The translations under genes and the position numbers were made by a program. A stretch of DNA of 64,000 nucleotides, taken from positions 1 through 64,000 of the forward strand of contig BLLK01000028.1 of assembly GCA_021927905.1 (NCBI GenBank), in the 5' to 3' direction. This stretch comes from Chaetoceros tenuissimus. Its lineage: Eukaryota > Bacillariophyta > Thalassiosirophyceae > Chaetocerotales > Chaetocerotaceae. Shown piece after piece: positions 40,917-53,003 of this stretch (position 1 is its first letter; every line of letters starts with the position of its first letter). Below the pieces are notes generated by a model. That model worked only from the letters and a program-made list of their open reading frames with translations. It searched no databases and was not told where the DNA came from.

Positions 40917-42921
40917 TTATGGTGAAATTTCAACCCATGCTTCAGCGTTGTCCAATTCAGTGTAACCACTTCTTTTCTTTCTTCTTAAAAATATGAAAAA
41001 TAGTGCAATGATTATTACAGACTCGAGAAATGGAAGTGTCTTATCCAAATTAACTGTAACATCCTCGTTCTTTTCATCTTTCTCAAGCTTTGGAGTATTT
41101 GGATCATACCAGTGACCATCACTGTCAAGACGGAGACTATCGCCGTGACTGTCAAGGAGAAGTAGGATACGTATGTTAGTTTGTGTTTGATAGAAGTAAA
41201 ACATGAAAGCAAAGGTTTTCAACGTACGATACTACGACATCGTCGTCGATAGGATATCCTTGCCAGTTCGATGTATCAAGGGAGGTTGGGTCTGGGAACT
41301 CTTTGAGAATTGACGTATTATCGCTTGTTCTTTTGAGAATATCATAACATGATCCAAAAAGATCTTCACTCGGAACAGAAGGGTGTAGGTTCGGAATCCA
41401 TCCCTCTTTCAATCCGCGACTGAAATCCCATTCAGCAAAGGCTCCTCCTTCCATTTGGTAAGTCCAATAGAACCAACCACTTGACACTCCCTCTTCAACT
41501 GCTTCATAAGCAACCATTTGGGCTTCAGCAAAGTTTCGTAAAAAGTCTTTTCTTGCTGGTGAAATCTGTCGATCTATGTCCAGAGCAACTCCTATCGTAA
41601 AAATGAATGAGTAAACGTAACATTATTATAAGAATTTCAATAGATCCGTGATTACCTTCTTTTGCAATCTTTGCCATGACATCATCAAGTTTATCACAGA
41701 CTAATGTATCAGGGCTGACAGACCATTCGCCTATAATACGACTAATGCCTTTGGATGGGATTGTCTTTTTCTGTTCATCTTCGTAACAACATGCTACTGC
41801 ATCTCTATGATTCTTCTGACAAACAAGAGCAATGTGTTGCTGAGGAGTAAGGTGTCGTGGTCTCTCGTCGAAGACATGATAATAATGACTATCAAGATAT
41901 GTGTGTTTGTACTTTTCTTCAGTCCACCAACCATCGTTCCACTTCGTGGCGTTAAAAATATCACCAATGTAGACGGAAGTTTGTTCACCCATGTTGCGTC
42001 GAACTATATCCAAAGCCAAATTATCAAATTTTCTAACTACAGCCAGGTCACAATTTGCAAAAGGCTCATTCAATATTCCAAATCCTGTGACAACATCAGT
42101 CATTCCATTTTTCGCAATCGCTGTGGTGATTTCATTTACAATATCTAATGTTCTCTGTACGTTTTTTGAAAGTACTATTCCATCTTCTGGCAGTTCCTTC
42201 AATTCCATGGTTACAGCTAGAGCTTCTGCATCATACTTTGGCTGATTTGGATCATCCATTTGCCATCCATTGCAGGTGGGAAAATCGAGTAAATGACCAG
42301 AGTTATCAAAGCCATTCTGACTTCCAGGCCTATCAAATGGAAATGAGGTAAGTGTATGATTCAACAATTCTTTGGTATTGAAATTAAAGCATTAGACTTG
42401 GAGTCTTTATTTGAAAATACTCACGCACTGTGCAAATCAGGCCACACTTGGATATTATATTCTCTACACCAAGAAACTAATCTTTCAAAGTAAGGAAACC
42501 CTCCATCAACGTACGGCTCATCATCTGCAATATTACCGGTGATCCAATGACCTAAAGGAACACGCACATGTTTAATACCGTGATTGGAGAGAAACAAAAT
42601 GTCTTCTCTTTGAATGAAGTTATCATAGTGGATTTCCAGATAGCGCTTGGCAATAGCTTTATCCTTGAAAGCATCAGTCAATGTCCATTCGTCGACAGGA
42701 TATGGCTGCAGTGGTGTACATTCTGAATTATTCATGAGTTTGAATACAGGATCAGAAGGAGGAGGTGCGTCAATCTGCTTCTCATAGTATCGAAAATCGC
42801 CCTTGATGTGACAATCACTCAAAGCAAAGAAGTAAGGAGTTATAAATCTTTCAAAGACGAACCAACCTCCGAGATTCACTCCTCTAATGAATCTTTCTTT
42901 TCCTTCCTTATCAAAAATCAT
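40917..42921 (-). CDS. GH5 exo-beta-1,3-glucanase-like protein with C-terminal membrane anchor
   Basis: Four exons (42921-42425, 42329-41656, 41591-41228, 41148-40917) join in phase to about 588 residues. GH5 features, close to the fungal EXG1 group, are FIRGVNLGGWFVFERFITP, HVRVPLGHWI, DLHSAPGSQNG across the first junction, the acid/base Glu in GILNEPF, HYYHVFDE and the nucleophile Glu in IIGEWS. A membrane helix (SVIIIALFFIFL) and a short basic tail lie at the end, so the enzyme is probably held at a membrane facing out. The N-terminus lacks a signal peptide. The ATG at 42921 falls in a small tandem repeat, so a 5' exon may be missing from my model. Confidence 0.85.
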
Positions 42922-43065
42922 GGAAGCAGCTATTTGAGTCGGGAGTATTGTTTCTTTTCCTTCCTTTGGAAGCAGCTATGCGAGTCGGGAGTATTGCCTC
43001 TTTTCCTTCCTTATGAAGTAGCTAAGCGAGTCGGTAGTATTGACTATGCAAGGGTAGCTAGATAG
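42892..43065 (+). repeat. tandem repeat over the 5' end of the GH5 gene
   Basis: About three units of 46-48 bases carry GGAAGCAGCTAT, GAGTCGGGAGTATTG and CTTTTCCTTCCTT. The first overlaps the start codon of the GH5 gene. Confidence 0.75.
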
Positions 43066-43327
43066 ACTATGTAAAGGTAGTAAAAGAAAAAGTATCTTTG
43101 TTCCTTTTCATTGGAACGTTCAATGAAAGTGCATGCTGTTGCACATCAACAGGCTTCGCAATTTTCTACAGTCTTTGACGAGTGTCAAGTAATGGTAAAA
43201 TAGCTATTGACAGTAAAGGTCTCTCGACATTGGCAAAAAAGATAAAGATATGAATGAAAATTGTCGACCATTCACTTTAGCTACTGCGCATAATATAGTA
43301 TCCTTGGCAATACATAGGTTTTCTATC

Positions 43328-44718
43328 ATGCCGAAGTCAACACTGCAACTAGCTTTTCTTTGGAGTCTTACGAGTATTGGGCTTACAAATGCATTCACCC
43401 AATCAACGGCAAGTGCTACAAGACAATCTGCTCTCCAAGCTATTCCGTCGTGGGAGGAGCTTTCATCTATGCCGAATTTTTCGTATGAACAGCCTTATGC
43501 AATCAATGGAAACACATCTTCTTCGAAACCTTCAATTCGCGATGGGAAGCCAATATTGTACAGAGAACGGTAAGATACTTGGTGATTCAGATATGCATTA
43601 CAATAAAAGGATATTCACACTTATTATATTGTAGGCATGGATGGTGCCCTTATTCTGAACGTGTTTGGTTTGCATTTGAGGTGAAAAAAGTGGATTACGA
43701 TACAGTTTATATTGATAACATCTACGGTCGTCCAAGTTGGTACGGTGGAAATACACCTCAAGTCATGTGGGGAGATGGTAAAACACAATCCGAAAGTATG
43801 GACTTGGTGCGTGAAGTTGACAAGCGTTTCGAGGGCATCGAATTATATCCAGATGACATTCTAAATGAAGTCATTAATAAAGCTAGAGCTTTCGATAATG
43901 TATTCCCAAGAGGAGCGAGGCCATCTTCGAGGGCTGCGTTTTTATTCCGTTATGATGGAGAACCACTGTGGAAGAATGAATTTGAAAAAGTTCTCCGAGA
44001 AACTGATGAATTACTCGGCAGTAATGAAGGACCATTCTTTTGTGGAGATAGATTTACAGCTGCTGATATTGCATGGGCTCCTTTTCTGGAACGCTATGCG
44101 GGACAATTGCCAGTTCTACATGATGGTTTGAATCCAAAATGTGCAGAAACCTATCCATACCTAGCAAGATGGTATGAGGCAATGGAGCAACAGATCCCCG
44201 AATATGGATGCAGAATCAGAGGAGACTCATCCAGTTGGCGCAAAGTTCTTACCATGGCCGGATTTGGCAATGCTGGGAATGTACCACCATTGGTATCATC
44301 TAGAATGAAAGAAGAATCCGAAAGAGAAAAAAATCCACTGACTGAAGAAGAAAAGGTAATCCAAACAGCTATTTGGGGAACATACTCTGCTGATAGACCT
44401 TACGTTGCAGAGTCAGCTTCAAAAGAAGCTGCTTCTGTATTGATTAGAAATCGAGAAATGATTGTCAAAGACATTGAGAAACGAAGAGACATGAAAACAA
44501 ATACTTATGACCTACCAGTGGGACAGGAACTAGATGAATCTTTGCGTTGTTTGGCAAGTATTTTATGCGAAGATGAATTTGAATCTAGTTTGGCCGAATG
44601 TAGACAGAATGCCCACGTTGCAGAAATCGCAGCATTCCTTGACGAAAGAATGTGCGTCCCTCGGGACATGGGGGCACTCAGTGCTGCATACTTTAAGAGG
44701 GTACAGCATAAAATCTAA
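43328..44718 (+). CDS. plastid-targeted glutathione S-transferase-like protein
   Basis: Two exons (43328-43569 and 43635-44718) give about 441 residues. The N-terminus is a signal peptide ending LTNAF-TQS, a diatom plastid site. The thioredoxin-like half begins at the junction with RHGWCPYSERVWFAFEVK, where CPYS is the glutaredoxin/omega-type active site. The helical C-half contains FFCGDRFTAADIAWAPFLERY. An additional C-terminal region of about 130 residues (RDMKTNTYDLP, FLDERMCVPRDMGALSA) is beyond the usual GST length. A role in plastid redox chemistry or dehydroascorbate-type reduction is inferred. Confidence 0.83.
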
Positions 44719-44900
44719 GAAGTTGGCTATTTCTGAACGTAAATCAAGTACGTGGAGAACTACGAAGTACATTTTTAATATCAATCTTTAAGTTAACAGA
44801 TAACATTATCAGTGCCCAGGTCTTTTCTTTCAATTCAAGTTTATAAAGAAGTTAAGTTTGTTGAAAATGATTTGGCAACTTCGAAAAACAGGAATGCTTT

Positions 44901-46640
44901 TCATAGCAAATCTTGAACATTGTATTCCAATTTTGCAGTTGGTGTGATGAAAAATTGACCATTCGCTGTGGAATATGAGCAAGAAGGTTGACTTTGATTG
45001 AATGGATCATTTGCACAACTATCTGGTTGTGGAGTTGCAGACTCCTTGTAAAGAAAACAAAACCTTTTCCCTTCATTTCCAGGTCTATAGTCATCTTGGA
45101 GAGAAAAGGCTTTGCAGTCACTTTCGTCGCAATCTGATTCACAATTCTTGTAAGCATCTACGGGTTCATACGAGGCTCCCATTTTATACGGCCATTGGAT
45201 CAAATGACATTTTTCACCACAAGAGATTTCGATATATTTGATTCCACAGGTTTCAAGATTATCATCGTATCGCACTACGCTGTCCAAATAAGTATCAACA
45301 AGACCAGTACAAACTCTATTGTTCCCCCCTGCTGCAAGAGGAGGAGGTGGACCAGAACCATCTACTTCCAGCTTGAATGCATAATCATCTTCATATCGTG
45401 CGGATACATTATTGCTCCAAAGTTTAACATCTTCACTATTGTTGATGACAAGGCCACTGTAACTTTGTCTTGATTTGCTAAGATTTAAATGCCAATCTTG
45501 AGGGTTTTGCTCTGTCCTGTCGAGGCGTGGAACTAATCCATTTTCATAGATAATATTTTGCTTGACAACTCCACGATTTGTACGATGGAATACAACTCCA
45601 TTGATTCCATTTCTAAATGCCGTATTATAGCTAAGCTCCATTTGTCCATGAAGATATGTATCCTTATTTCTAGTAACATATACGCCCATTCCATCGATGA
45701 TGTAGTCTTGCGTCTTTTTTCCATATCTGCATTCCCATGGACAACCATCTACAAGCTCTTGCTCACAAGCTGGATAGCTGGAACAATCTTTATTACCAAT
45801 TGGCGAGTAATCCCATGCATAATTTTTATTGTAGTAAGGAATCTTGTTGATGTTGTCGTAAACAGTGTTATGAGTCAGCTTCATTTTGATACTTTCATTT
45901 TCATCAATGTGTCTTGATTCTGCGAGAACAATGGCACTTTCAGCAGAGGAAGACCACCAAGTGTTGGAATACACTTTGTTATTTGAAATGATCACATAGT
46001 CTCCCTTGTTCACTCGAATACCTGAAGCCGGACAGTGATACACTTCCATATCATGTATGAATATGTGATGTCCTGCCCAAATGGCAATGCCGCGACCATT
46101 GAAAAATGATCGTTTCATGACACGGTCATTCATCGCATCTTCGTAGGAAATGCTTTGATTTGGGCCTTTGATTTCTAATCCAGCAATTTCAATATTGCTC
46201 ACTGGATAATCAAAATTACCTCCAAGGATAGCAGCAGGCCCGTCAAATTCTAAAACTGGCTTCGCATTGGAGTAAGCAAGTAGTTTCAGATCCGATACAC
46301 CATTTAGGTTGACAATCTTATTTTGATGATTCAGCGATTTTCCAAAGTATGTATTTCTGTAAGTACCTTCCATAATATAGATTGTCTGACATGGCTGCCT
46401 ATTATCTACGGCATGTTGAATTGTCTTGAAAGGTTTCTCAGGTGAGAGACCCCACCCGTTTTCCATGTTCCAATTATTTCCAAGTGTGGAAGAGACATAT
46501 AACTTTGGAGTCGATTCATAGTTACATTCAGAGGAGAATTCGAAAAGATGTCTGTTGGTTTCTACTCTTTGAATCGAAGCTCGAAGGCTTTGGCTAGATG
46601 CAGATGTAATCAGGGCTGCTAAGATGATTAAGGCTCTCAT
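44901..46640 (-). CDS. secreted parallel beta-helix protein
   Basis: The true ATG is at 46640 (an upstream TTG is in frame). The protein of about 579 residues has a signal peptide (MRALIILAALITSASSQS). A right-handed beta-helix of PbH1 type follows: VSNIEIAGLEIKG, HHIFIHDMEVYHCPASGIRV, YVIISNNKVYSNTWW, GQMELSYNTAFRNGINGVVF and GVVKQNIIYENGL. A cysteine-rich C-terminal domain of about 130 residues ends it. Such helices occur in pectate/alginate lyases and epimerases, but no clear catalytic signature is seen. Polysaccharide binding or cleavage is inferred from fold and from two neighbouring glucanase genes. Confidence 0.78.
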   Translation of the reverse strand: MRALIILAALITSASSQSLRASIQRVETNRHLFEFSSECNYESTPKLYVSSTLGNNWNMENGWGLSPEKPFKTIQHAVDNRQPCQTIYIMEGTYRNTYFGKSLNHQNKIVNLNGVSDLKLLAYSNAKPVLEFDGPAAILGGNFDYPVSNIEIAGLEIKGPNQSISYEDAMNDRVMKRSFFNGRGIAIWAGHHIFIHDMEVYHCPASGIRVNKGDYVIISNNKVYSNTWWSSSAESAIVLAESRHIDENESIKMKLTHNTVYDNINKIPYYNKNYAWDYSPIGNKDCSSYPACEQELVDGCPWECRYGKKTQDYIIDGMGVYVTRNKDTYLHGQMELSYNTAFRNGINGVVFHRTNRGVVKQNIIYENGLVPRLDRTEQNPQDWHLNLSKSRQSYSGLVINNSEDVKLWSNNVSARYEDDYAFKLEVDGSGPPPPLAAGGNNRVCTGLVDTYLDSVVRYDDNLETCGIKYIEISCGEKCHLIQWPYKMGASYEPVDAYKNCESDCDESDCKAFSLQDDYRPGNEGKRFCFLYKESATPQPDSCANDPFNQSQPSCSYSTANGQFFITPTAKLEYNVQDLL

Positions 46641-47045
46641 AATCAACGACTAAGTATGTGAAGGTTGAATCAATAGTGAATAATAGATGCGGCAAGGTGT
46701 GTAGATTTCACATTGATCCATCGCTTGTCGATTGCTCTCGTGTCTCTTCAGAGGTCATCGTGACCGACATTGAAATGACCTGCACGTTGAAAGAAGTTAT
46801 CTATGTACCTAGCCAAATATCTTGGAATTCGGAAACACGTACGTATTACCTTTTGGTATCGTAAAAGACAACATCATCAACACATCAACATGAACCATGA
46901 ACCATGAACTGCATTATGTATTTTCCTATTTTCCTCCATCACCCATCAAACAAAGTCTAATTGCATCACTGCATCGATCGCCAACTATCTTTACTATAAT
47001 CCACAACACTGTAGTATCTCAAGCCATAAAACAAAAAGATAGAAA
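46641..47045. promoter_or_regulatory. divergent intergenic region between the beta-helix and helicase genes
   Basis: About 400 bases must serve two divergent promoters. An ACATCAACATGAACCATGA-type near-repeat lies at about 46876-46905. No coding content was recognised. Confidence 0.4.
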
Positions 47046-50000
47046 ATGAGCAAGTCATTTTCGCAAATAGTAAGGCAAGGCGCAGAAACAGCTATTCATT
47101 TTGATGAGGACGAAGAGAAAAATGAAGCTCCGCAACAAAATGACACATCATTGGCAAGTATTACCAACAACTATAATATTGATGCAGAGAGATTCATTCC
47201 TCTTCATAAACGAGAACAATGGGACAAATTTCCTTTGAATATAATAGCTATGGGACATCCATATTTAATCAATTCCAATGCAAGTGATGAATTCCAGGCA
47301 TTGTGGGTTCGCAATGTTCAAAAACGAGTATCGCCTCTTGAGCCTTGTGCATATAATATTCTACATCAAATTCCTGCTAGTGTTTCATACATGCAATCGT
47401 GTCATCGACTTCGGGAATTTCCAATGTATAACCACCAAATTCTTCATTCTTACAATCCTCAAATGCTACATATACAACAGGCGATCTTTCAACAACAAAA
47501 GTTATTAAAAAACATTGAAAAAGCATTGGCGCCGTCGTCGACATCTACTTTGAATCCATATCTGAATACGGGTAACATCGTGAAGCTGTATAAATCTTTA
47601 GTAGGGAAACCTTATGTTCCAAATGATTACAGAACTATGCAAACGACACCTGAAACGTTGGCAAAAATATGTGATGAAATCAACAGAGTCATGTGCCAGT
47701 CTGGACTTGGTATACCCGTTGGAGCTCAAACAATATTGAAACTGAGCGAATGTCAAAAGATCATTTGCAAGGACTATCTCATCAAAACAAATATGATTAT
47801 GGATATTGAACGCTTACAAGGGATGGAAGATATCAAAGCATATGATTTATACAGTTTCCAATTTGATCAAATTGAAATTCCACCGCCAAAAGCCTCACGA
47901 AAAAGCATGAAATGTAAAGGTTGCAATCCAGAAATATCATTGAAGAAAAAACGTTTGTGTCCATATCATAAAAATTTATCTTTCTCTGACCAGTATGACG
48001 GATCATTTCGAGCGGTTGAATCTCTTCAAGGGGCAAAAAAAGCTTCCATTGTCAGAACTAGACCACAATTTCATAAACTTCATGAAAATTTGGAAGTAAT
48101 GAGAGTAACAAACAGCTGTATTATTGCATATATCACCATACCAGGAATCGCAGAAAATCGTCCGTTGGTGAACATTGGTGACCTTTTAAGATTTCGATTT
48201 GGGCCTATGGAAGTTATTGGTGAAGTACTCTCTGTTACTATTCGAAGCGAATCAGTCATGGTTGCGCTTCCTCTTCCCTTGCTGAATGAAATGTATTGCG
48301 AGCTCTATCTTAATGCTTTGCAAACTCCAACGAATAGGCCGCCAGATAAAAACGTCAATATTCCTATTTCTCGTTTTGACATTCGCTGTGGTCTTTTTTC
48401 CTCCAGAGCACATGATATCTTCAAAGAAACATCAATGACTGCCTCAAACAATGCAATCGACCAGGTAACCCGTGTATTGACACCATCCCCATTCCTTGAA
48501 GGCGTTCAGAAGAAGTCAGATCGAAGACTACAAATTGGAATTTCTGAGTGGGCTCATGACTTGAACTCTGAACAAAAGCACGCCGTCTTTGACATCGTGA
48601 GAAAGAATCATGGTACTGCGCCCTACGTTATTTATGGTCCTCCGTAAGTAAATTTCATATTTCGATTAACGTATGTTGTCCTAGCTCTCAATTGTTTTGC
48701 ATCCTGTAGTGGAACCGGTAAAACGATGACAGTAGTGGAAAGTGTGATACAAATTTTACGCCATGACCCTGAAGCAAAGATTCTCGTCTGTGCACCGAGT
48801 GATGCAGCTTGTGATGTAGTTGCAAAACGGTTATTGCCGATTCTTCCAGTTGAATACAAAGTATTGCGTGCTAACTGGTGGGCTAGAAAATATGATTCAC
48901 TTCCACCCGAACTATTAAGCTGTTCTCTAATTGATGAAAATGGTTCCTTTGTAATGCCAAGAAAAATACAAATTGAAGCTGCAAGTGTTGTGGTCTGTCA
49001 ATGTTTTGTAGCAGGTTGTCTTGATATCTACGATAGAGAAGATTGGATGAGCCGATATTTTACCCACGTATTTATTGACGAAAGTAGTCAAAGCTTTGAG
49101 TTTGAGTCTTTGATTCCTTTATTAAAGGTAGGCAAAGAATGTTCAATCATTCTCAGTGGAGATCCAAAGCAGCTTGCTCCCGTTACTAGATCAAATACTG
49201 CTGCGAGTAATGGGCTTTCTCTTTCTCTACAAGAACGTCTTATGGGATTATCATTGTACAGTGAAGATACAAACTATGCAGTCATTACCAAGTTACTAGA
49301 TAATTACAGATCCCACGATGCATTATTGCGGATACCAAGCGAGCTCTTCTATGCAGGCTCTCTCCGATGCAAAGCCTCGTCGAAAATCACATCTGTTTGT
49401 AAAGATTTTGAATTGCTGCATGATGGAAATAAGTTTCCTCTGATGGCCTATGATGTCGAAGGAATCGAAAAGAGTAAAATTGACACTCCATCTTTTTATA
49501 ATGTTGAAGAATGTGAAGCAATTGTAAAAATTATCAAGGCATTGCAATCAAGTCCGAACGTAGACATTACCACTGGCCAAATAGCTGTCATCACGTGTTT
49601 TCGTGCACAAGTACTCAAGTTACGTGAAGTGTTACGTAAGGAGAATCTAGGTAACATCAATGTTGGTAAGTAATGTTTGTAGCATCTGTCAAATTCATTA
49701 TCTCGTCAAATTTGCTAATGTTGGCACTATAAAGGGGTTGTTGAGGATTTCCAAGGTCAGGAAACATCAGTTGTTTTGATTAGCACAGTCCTCACTAAAG
49801 ATCAGACGCGTTGGAAGACAGGTTCCAAGTCTGGGCTTGGGTTCATGACAGATCCAAAACGATTCAACGTTGCAATTACACGAGCTAGTGCATTATGTAT
49901 TATTGTTGGTAAAGTGGAATTTCTCGAGTCTAGTGGATCCTATTGGACTTCTTTGATTGAACATATTAGAAGAAATGGGGGTATGAGTGGCGAAGACTAT

Positions 50001-50150
50001 GGAGACGATTTAGATGATTATGGTATTGATCTTTTACTAAGTCGTGTGGAGGAATTGCAGCTATTGGGATCCGGACATGAATTTGATAGGTATGATTTAG
50101 CAATGCGAGGGTACTATGATGATGCTCCTGAATGGAGAGTCTGCTTGTAG
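47046..50150 (+). CDS. MOV10/SDE3-like RNA helicase (superfamily 1)
   Basis: Three exons (47046-48643, 48710-49665, 49735-50150) join in phase to about 989 residues. Helicase motifs are LNSEQKHAVFDIV (Q motif), GPPGTGKT restored across the first junction (Walker A), VFIDESSQ (DEAG-type box), LSGDPKQLAPV (III), ITCFRAQ, VVEDFQGQETSVVLIST across the second junction (V) and KRFNVAITRA (VI). The N-terminal half has a CxxC...CPYH metal-site pattern at about residues 290-310. The arrangement and the VEDFQGQE motif are those of MOV10/Armitage/SDE3 helicases. These act on mRNA and in small-RNA silencing of transposons and viruses. Confidence 0.88.
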
Positions 50151-50320
50151 ATGTTGTTAGTAGGAGATGGGCCTCTTCTAACGACAATGACTCAATGCAT
50201 AATTTTGTATATATATTTCATATAAATATATTGTTACTTTTAGCCTCTCTTCAAAATTCATCTTATCTGAAAGACTGGTCTATTAGTTCACAATTTACAA
50301 TGTGTTACTTCATATTCACT

Positions 50321-50962
50321 TTAGGATAGTTTGATGTCAATCATCCTTGCCAATTCTTCCATTGACTTTTTGCATCTCTTAATTTCAATCAATCCATCAT
50401 TGAAATATTTCTGTGGTGGAGTATAGCTGGTGGACGTAGTAACAAAAATAGCCATATAACTGCTTCCATCAGCCTGATTGATTGTCTTCACAATTTCATC
50501 TGCCAACTCTGTATATTCAATAAAGTCATCTGCTTTGTCTTCTAGGGCTTTCATAGTTTTTGCTATTCCAATCAAACCTGATGGTGGTGTACTAACAATA
50601 GTTCCTAGGTATCGTCGAACATTGTCTCCTCCGCCTTCGCAGATCTCAGGATAGTGATCAATAAGGTAGCATAATGTTTTGTAGCCCTCAATGAATTTGG
50701 TTTCAGCCTCCTCGGGTGTGATCGGTTTAACTTTCTCAATAGCAGCAAAAGCTGGTTCTTTAATCTGTGTAAGCATCAAAAGTTGCAACGAAGCATGAAA
50801 AAAATTCCTCCGAGATGTTATCGCCTCATTGTCATACAGCTTCTTCCCATAATTCAAAGCAGATGTCTTTTTTGTATGAGATGACAATGCTGGAAGAAAG
50901 GCACTTGTCAAAAATGGAAAAGCTGCCAAAAGTAATGCAGTTGATAGAATCCTAGTCATCAT
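50321..50962 (-). CDS. Psb31/PsbQ-like thylakoid lumen protein
   Basis: The start is the ATG at 50962. The 213-residue precursor has three targeting parts: a signal peptide ending TSAF-LPAL, a transit stretch, and a second hydrophobic signal preceded by SRRNFF and ending PAFA-AIE, which fits Tat export into the thylakoid lumen. The mature part is four-helical and includes GGDNVRRYLGTIVSTPPSGL and LEDKADDFIEYTELADEI. These resemble Psb31, an extrinsic photosystem II protein of diatoms related in fold to PsbQ. The assignment rests on targeting and pattern, so it is probable, not certain. Confidence 0.68.
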   Translation of the reverse strand: MMTRILSTALLLAAFPFLTSAFLPALSSHTKKTSALNYGKKLYDNEAITSRRNFFHASLQLLMLTQIKEPAFAAIEKVKPITPEEAETKFIEGYKTLCYLIDHYPEICEGGGDNVRRYLGTIVSTPPSGLIGIAKTMKALEDKADDFIEYTELADEIVKTINQADGSSYMAIFVTTSTSYTPPQKYFNDGLIEIKRCKKSMEELARMIDIKLS

Positions 50963-51202
50963 TTTCACTGCGTATATGAACCCAAAATGAATTGAAATGG
51001 ATACATGGATACAACACTGAAAACAAGATATGGTGATATGGTACAAAAAAAAGTGTTGTTATGTGGACAAGATGGTGGCAGGGTGCGGTGTCAAGAAAAG
51101 GCTTTTCCACGTCATCAATTGGCGCGAATATACGCGAACTCCAATACGGCAATGATGCATCGATGATGTGTTCGGATTTATGTATTTAGAGTAGTGCTTG
51201 TG

Positions 51203-52856
51203 TTAACCCTTTTCTGCCTAGCTACTCCAAACTACTCCACCTGCAGCAATATAGCCTAAAATAAGCAATATTTGACCAATTTGAGTAATTCCAATTACGT
51301 TATCTTTCTTCTATATATATCTTGGATGTGTGTGCAAAATAGTTTTATTTTCATGCATGTATTTGATGAGATATCGTATACTTTCAATTCATATTTTTCC
51401 AATGACGTCCACTTTTGGGGTCAAAATGTCATACAAAAAACATAATACAAAAAGTTGCTATTTTTTGAGAATGAGAATATATATGCCATATAGTGTGATA
51501 TGAATACATTTGATAGCTCAAAATCCTTCTCTGAACATTGTTGAAACGATATGAGTTGAGAGATGTGGAACTAAGATGGGTTTTGAAGACGCTAGAGAGA
51601 GATTTCTACAGTCTACAAAATTTATCGCCAAAATCAAGATTTTTAGGTTACACAAGGTAGATCCACAATTCAATATAATAGCCATCAGAATAAACAGTGG
51701 TACCATCTGATATGACCAAATGACATAAGAAGACCATAATGATGATCTGCAATCGAATTCCTACTTAGAATAAACATATTGTCAGTGATACAGACCCTTT
51801 CATTCTACACAAAAGAGTGTTCTTCTTCAGTCCCATTTCAGCCTCATTTTCACTATTTGAGTATTCGATGGAATGACCCACAAGTTCCCCAGGTCTGGCT
51901 TCCAGACCATTCCTTAATATATCAAGTTCTCTGGGAGGTACTGGGCATATGGATTAGGCGACTCTGTCATCAGATACATAGCCATATGTATCATCATCGC
52001 TGAAACTGACCTCAAAACGACTCATCATGCTGTAACGGCGAATTTTGTTAGTAATTCCATACATAGAGAAAACCCAACTTCACCCCCTACTTACTGAGAA
52101 TATTTTGTATATATGTTTAAAATTTAAAAGAGATTGAAGTTTTCATTATGGATTTAGAGTAGGGTTTGTATTAAGGATATGTGTTGTTTTGTTTGTGAAT
52201 CGCTGATTTTTCAAGTCCCAACTAGGCAGAAAAGGGTTAAGGATATGTTGTTGTTTGTTCGTGAAAAGCTGATTTTTGGGGCTGCGCCCCGATATTCCTC
52301 AGCCCGCGTCATATACGTTAAAGAGCCAGTATTGCCCTATTGGAGACCTACCTTTTTTTTTTGAATTTTGTCGCAGAAACGAAATTTCCAAACCTAATAT
52401 CAACTCCATTTCAGAATATGCTGTATTGATAGCATAAAATACAAATCTTCATATCTATATTAACTAGGGACAATATAGGGTTTTGGAATTGTGCTCTTGT
52501 GTATGGAGATATAAGACCACAAACACATTTATCGTTTTTTGCAGACTGTCGCAGAAATTAATTCAAAACAAATTCAAGCGAAATTATGCATATTGACAGG
52601 TCAATTCCACGCTTTCTGTCACATTTAAGGTTTGAATCAATGGGATTGAAAATACATACTATCTAAGGTACGGAACGCAGTAACCTCGACGTGTGAGCAG
52701 CGTAGCTGCGGGAGACACGACCGGCTTCTTGTTGGAAGCATCTTCTTACTCACTACAACAGTTTTTTTGGCTTGCCAATCAAAGGGGTGAAAGGCGCGGC
52801 CCCACTTTGCACCGCAACCAACTTATTTTAGTCCCAACTGGGCAGAAAAGGGTTAA
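51203..52856. mobile_element. piggyBac-like non-autonomous element(s) with TTAA flanks
   Basis: TTAA followed by CCCTTTTCTGCCTAG opens at 51203. The inverted form CTAGGCAGAAAAGGG-TTAA is found at 52222-52240 and again, with one change (CTGGGCAG), at 52838-52856. TTAA target sites and CCC-starting ends are diagnostic of the piggyBac superfamily. The flanks of the outer TTAA sites also occur joined without the element at about 52153-52213, which looks like a copied empty site. No transposase frame survives, so this is a MITE-like or decayed composite of two insertions. Confidence 0.65.
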
Positions 52857-53003
52857 CTACCTTACAGTACCAACTACAAGACAGCAGATAACCTCACTTC
52901 ATCACACTTTCTCATCATCACCACAACATATCTCTTTGTTTTACTCAAAAGTAAACCATAAGGAACCAAAACAAGCCTAACCAAAAAGCTCAAGAGTACA
53001 GTC

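Noticed and set aside
44852-45241. Frames antisense to or overlapping the 3' end of the beta-helix gene
   Set aside because: The minus-strand beta-helix gene with signal peptide and repeats explains the region.
52693-52980. 95-codon open frame upstream of the fibrillin gene
   Set aside because: It starts with a non-ATG codon, crosses the piggyBac-like end and has no protein-like features.
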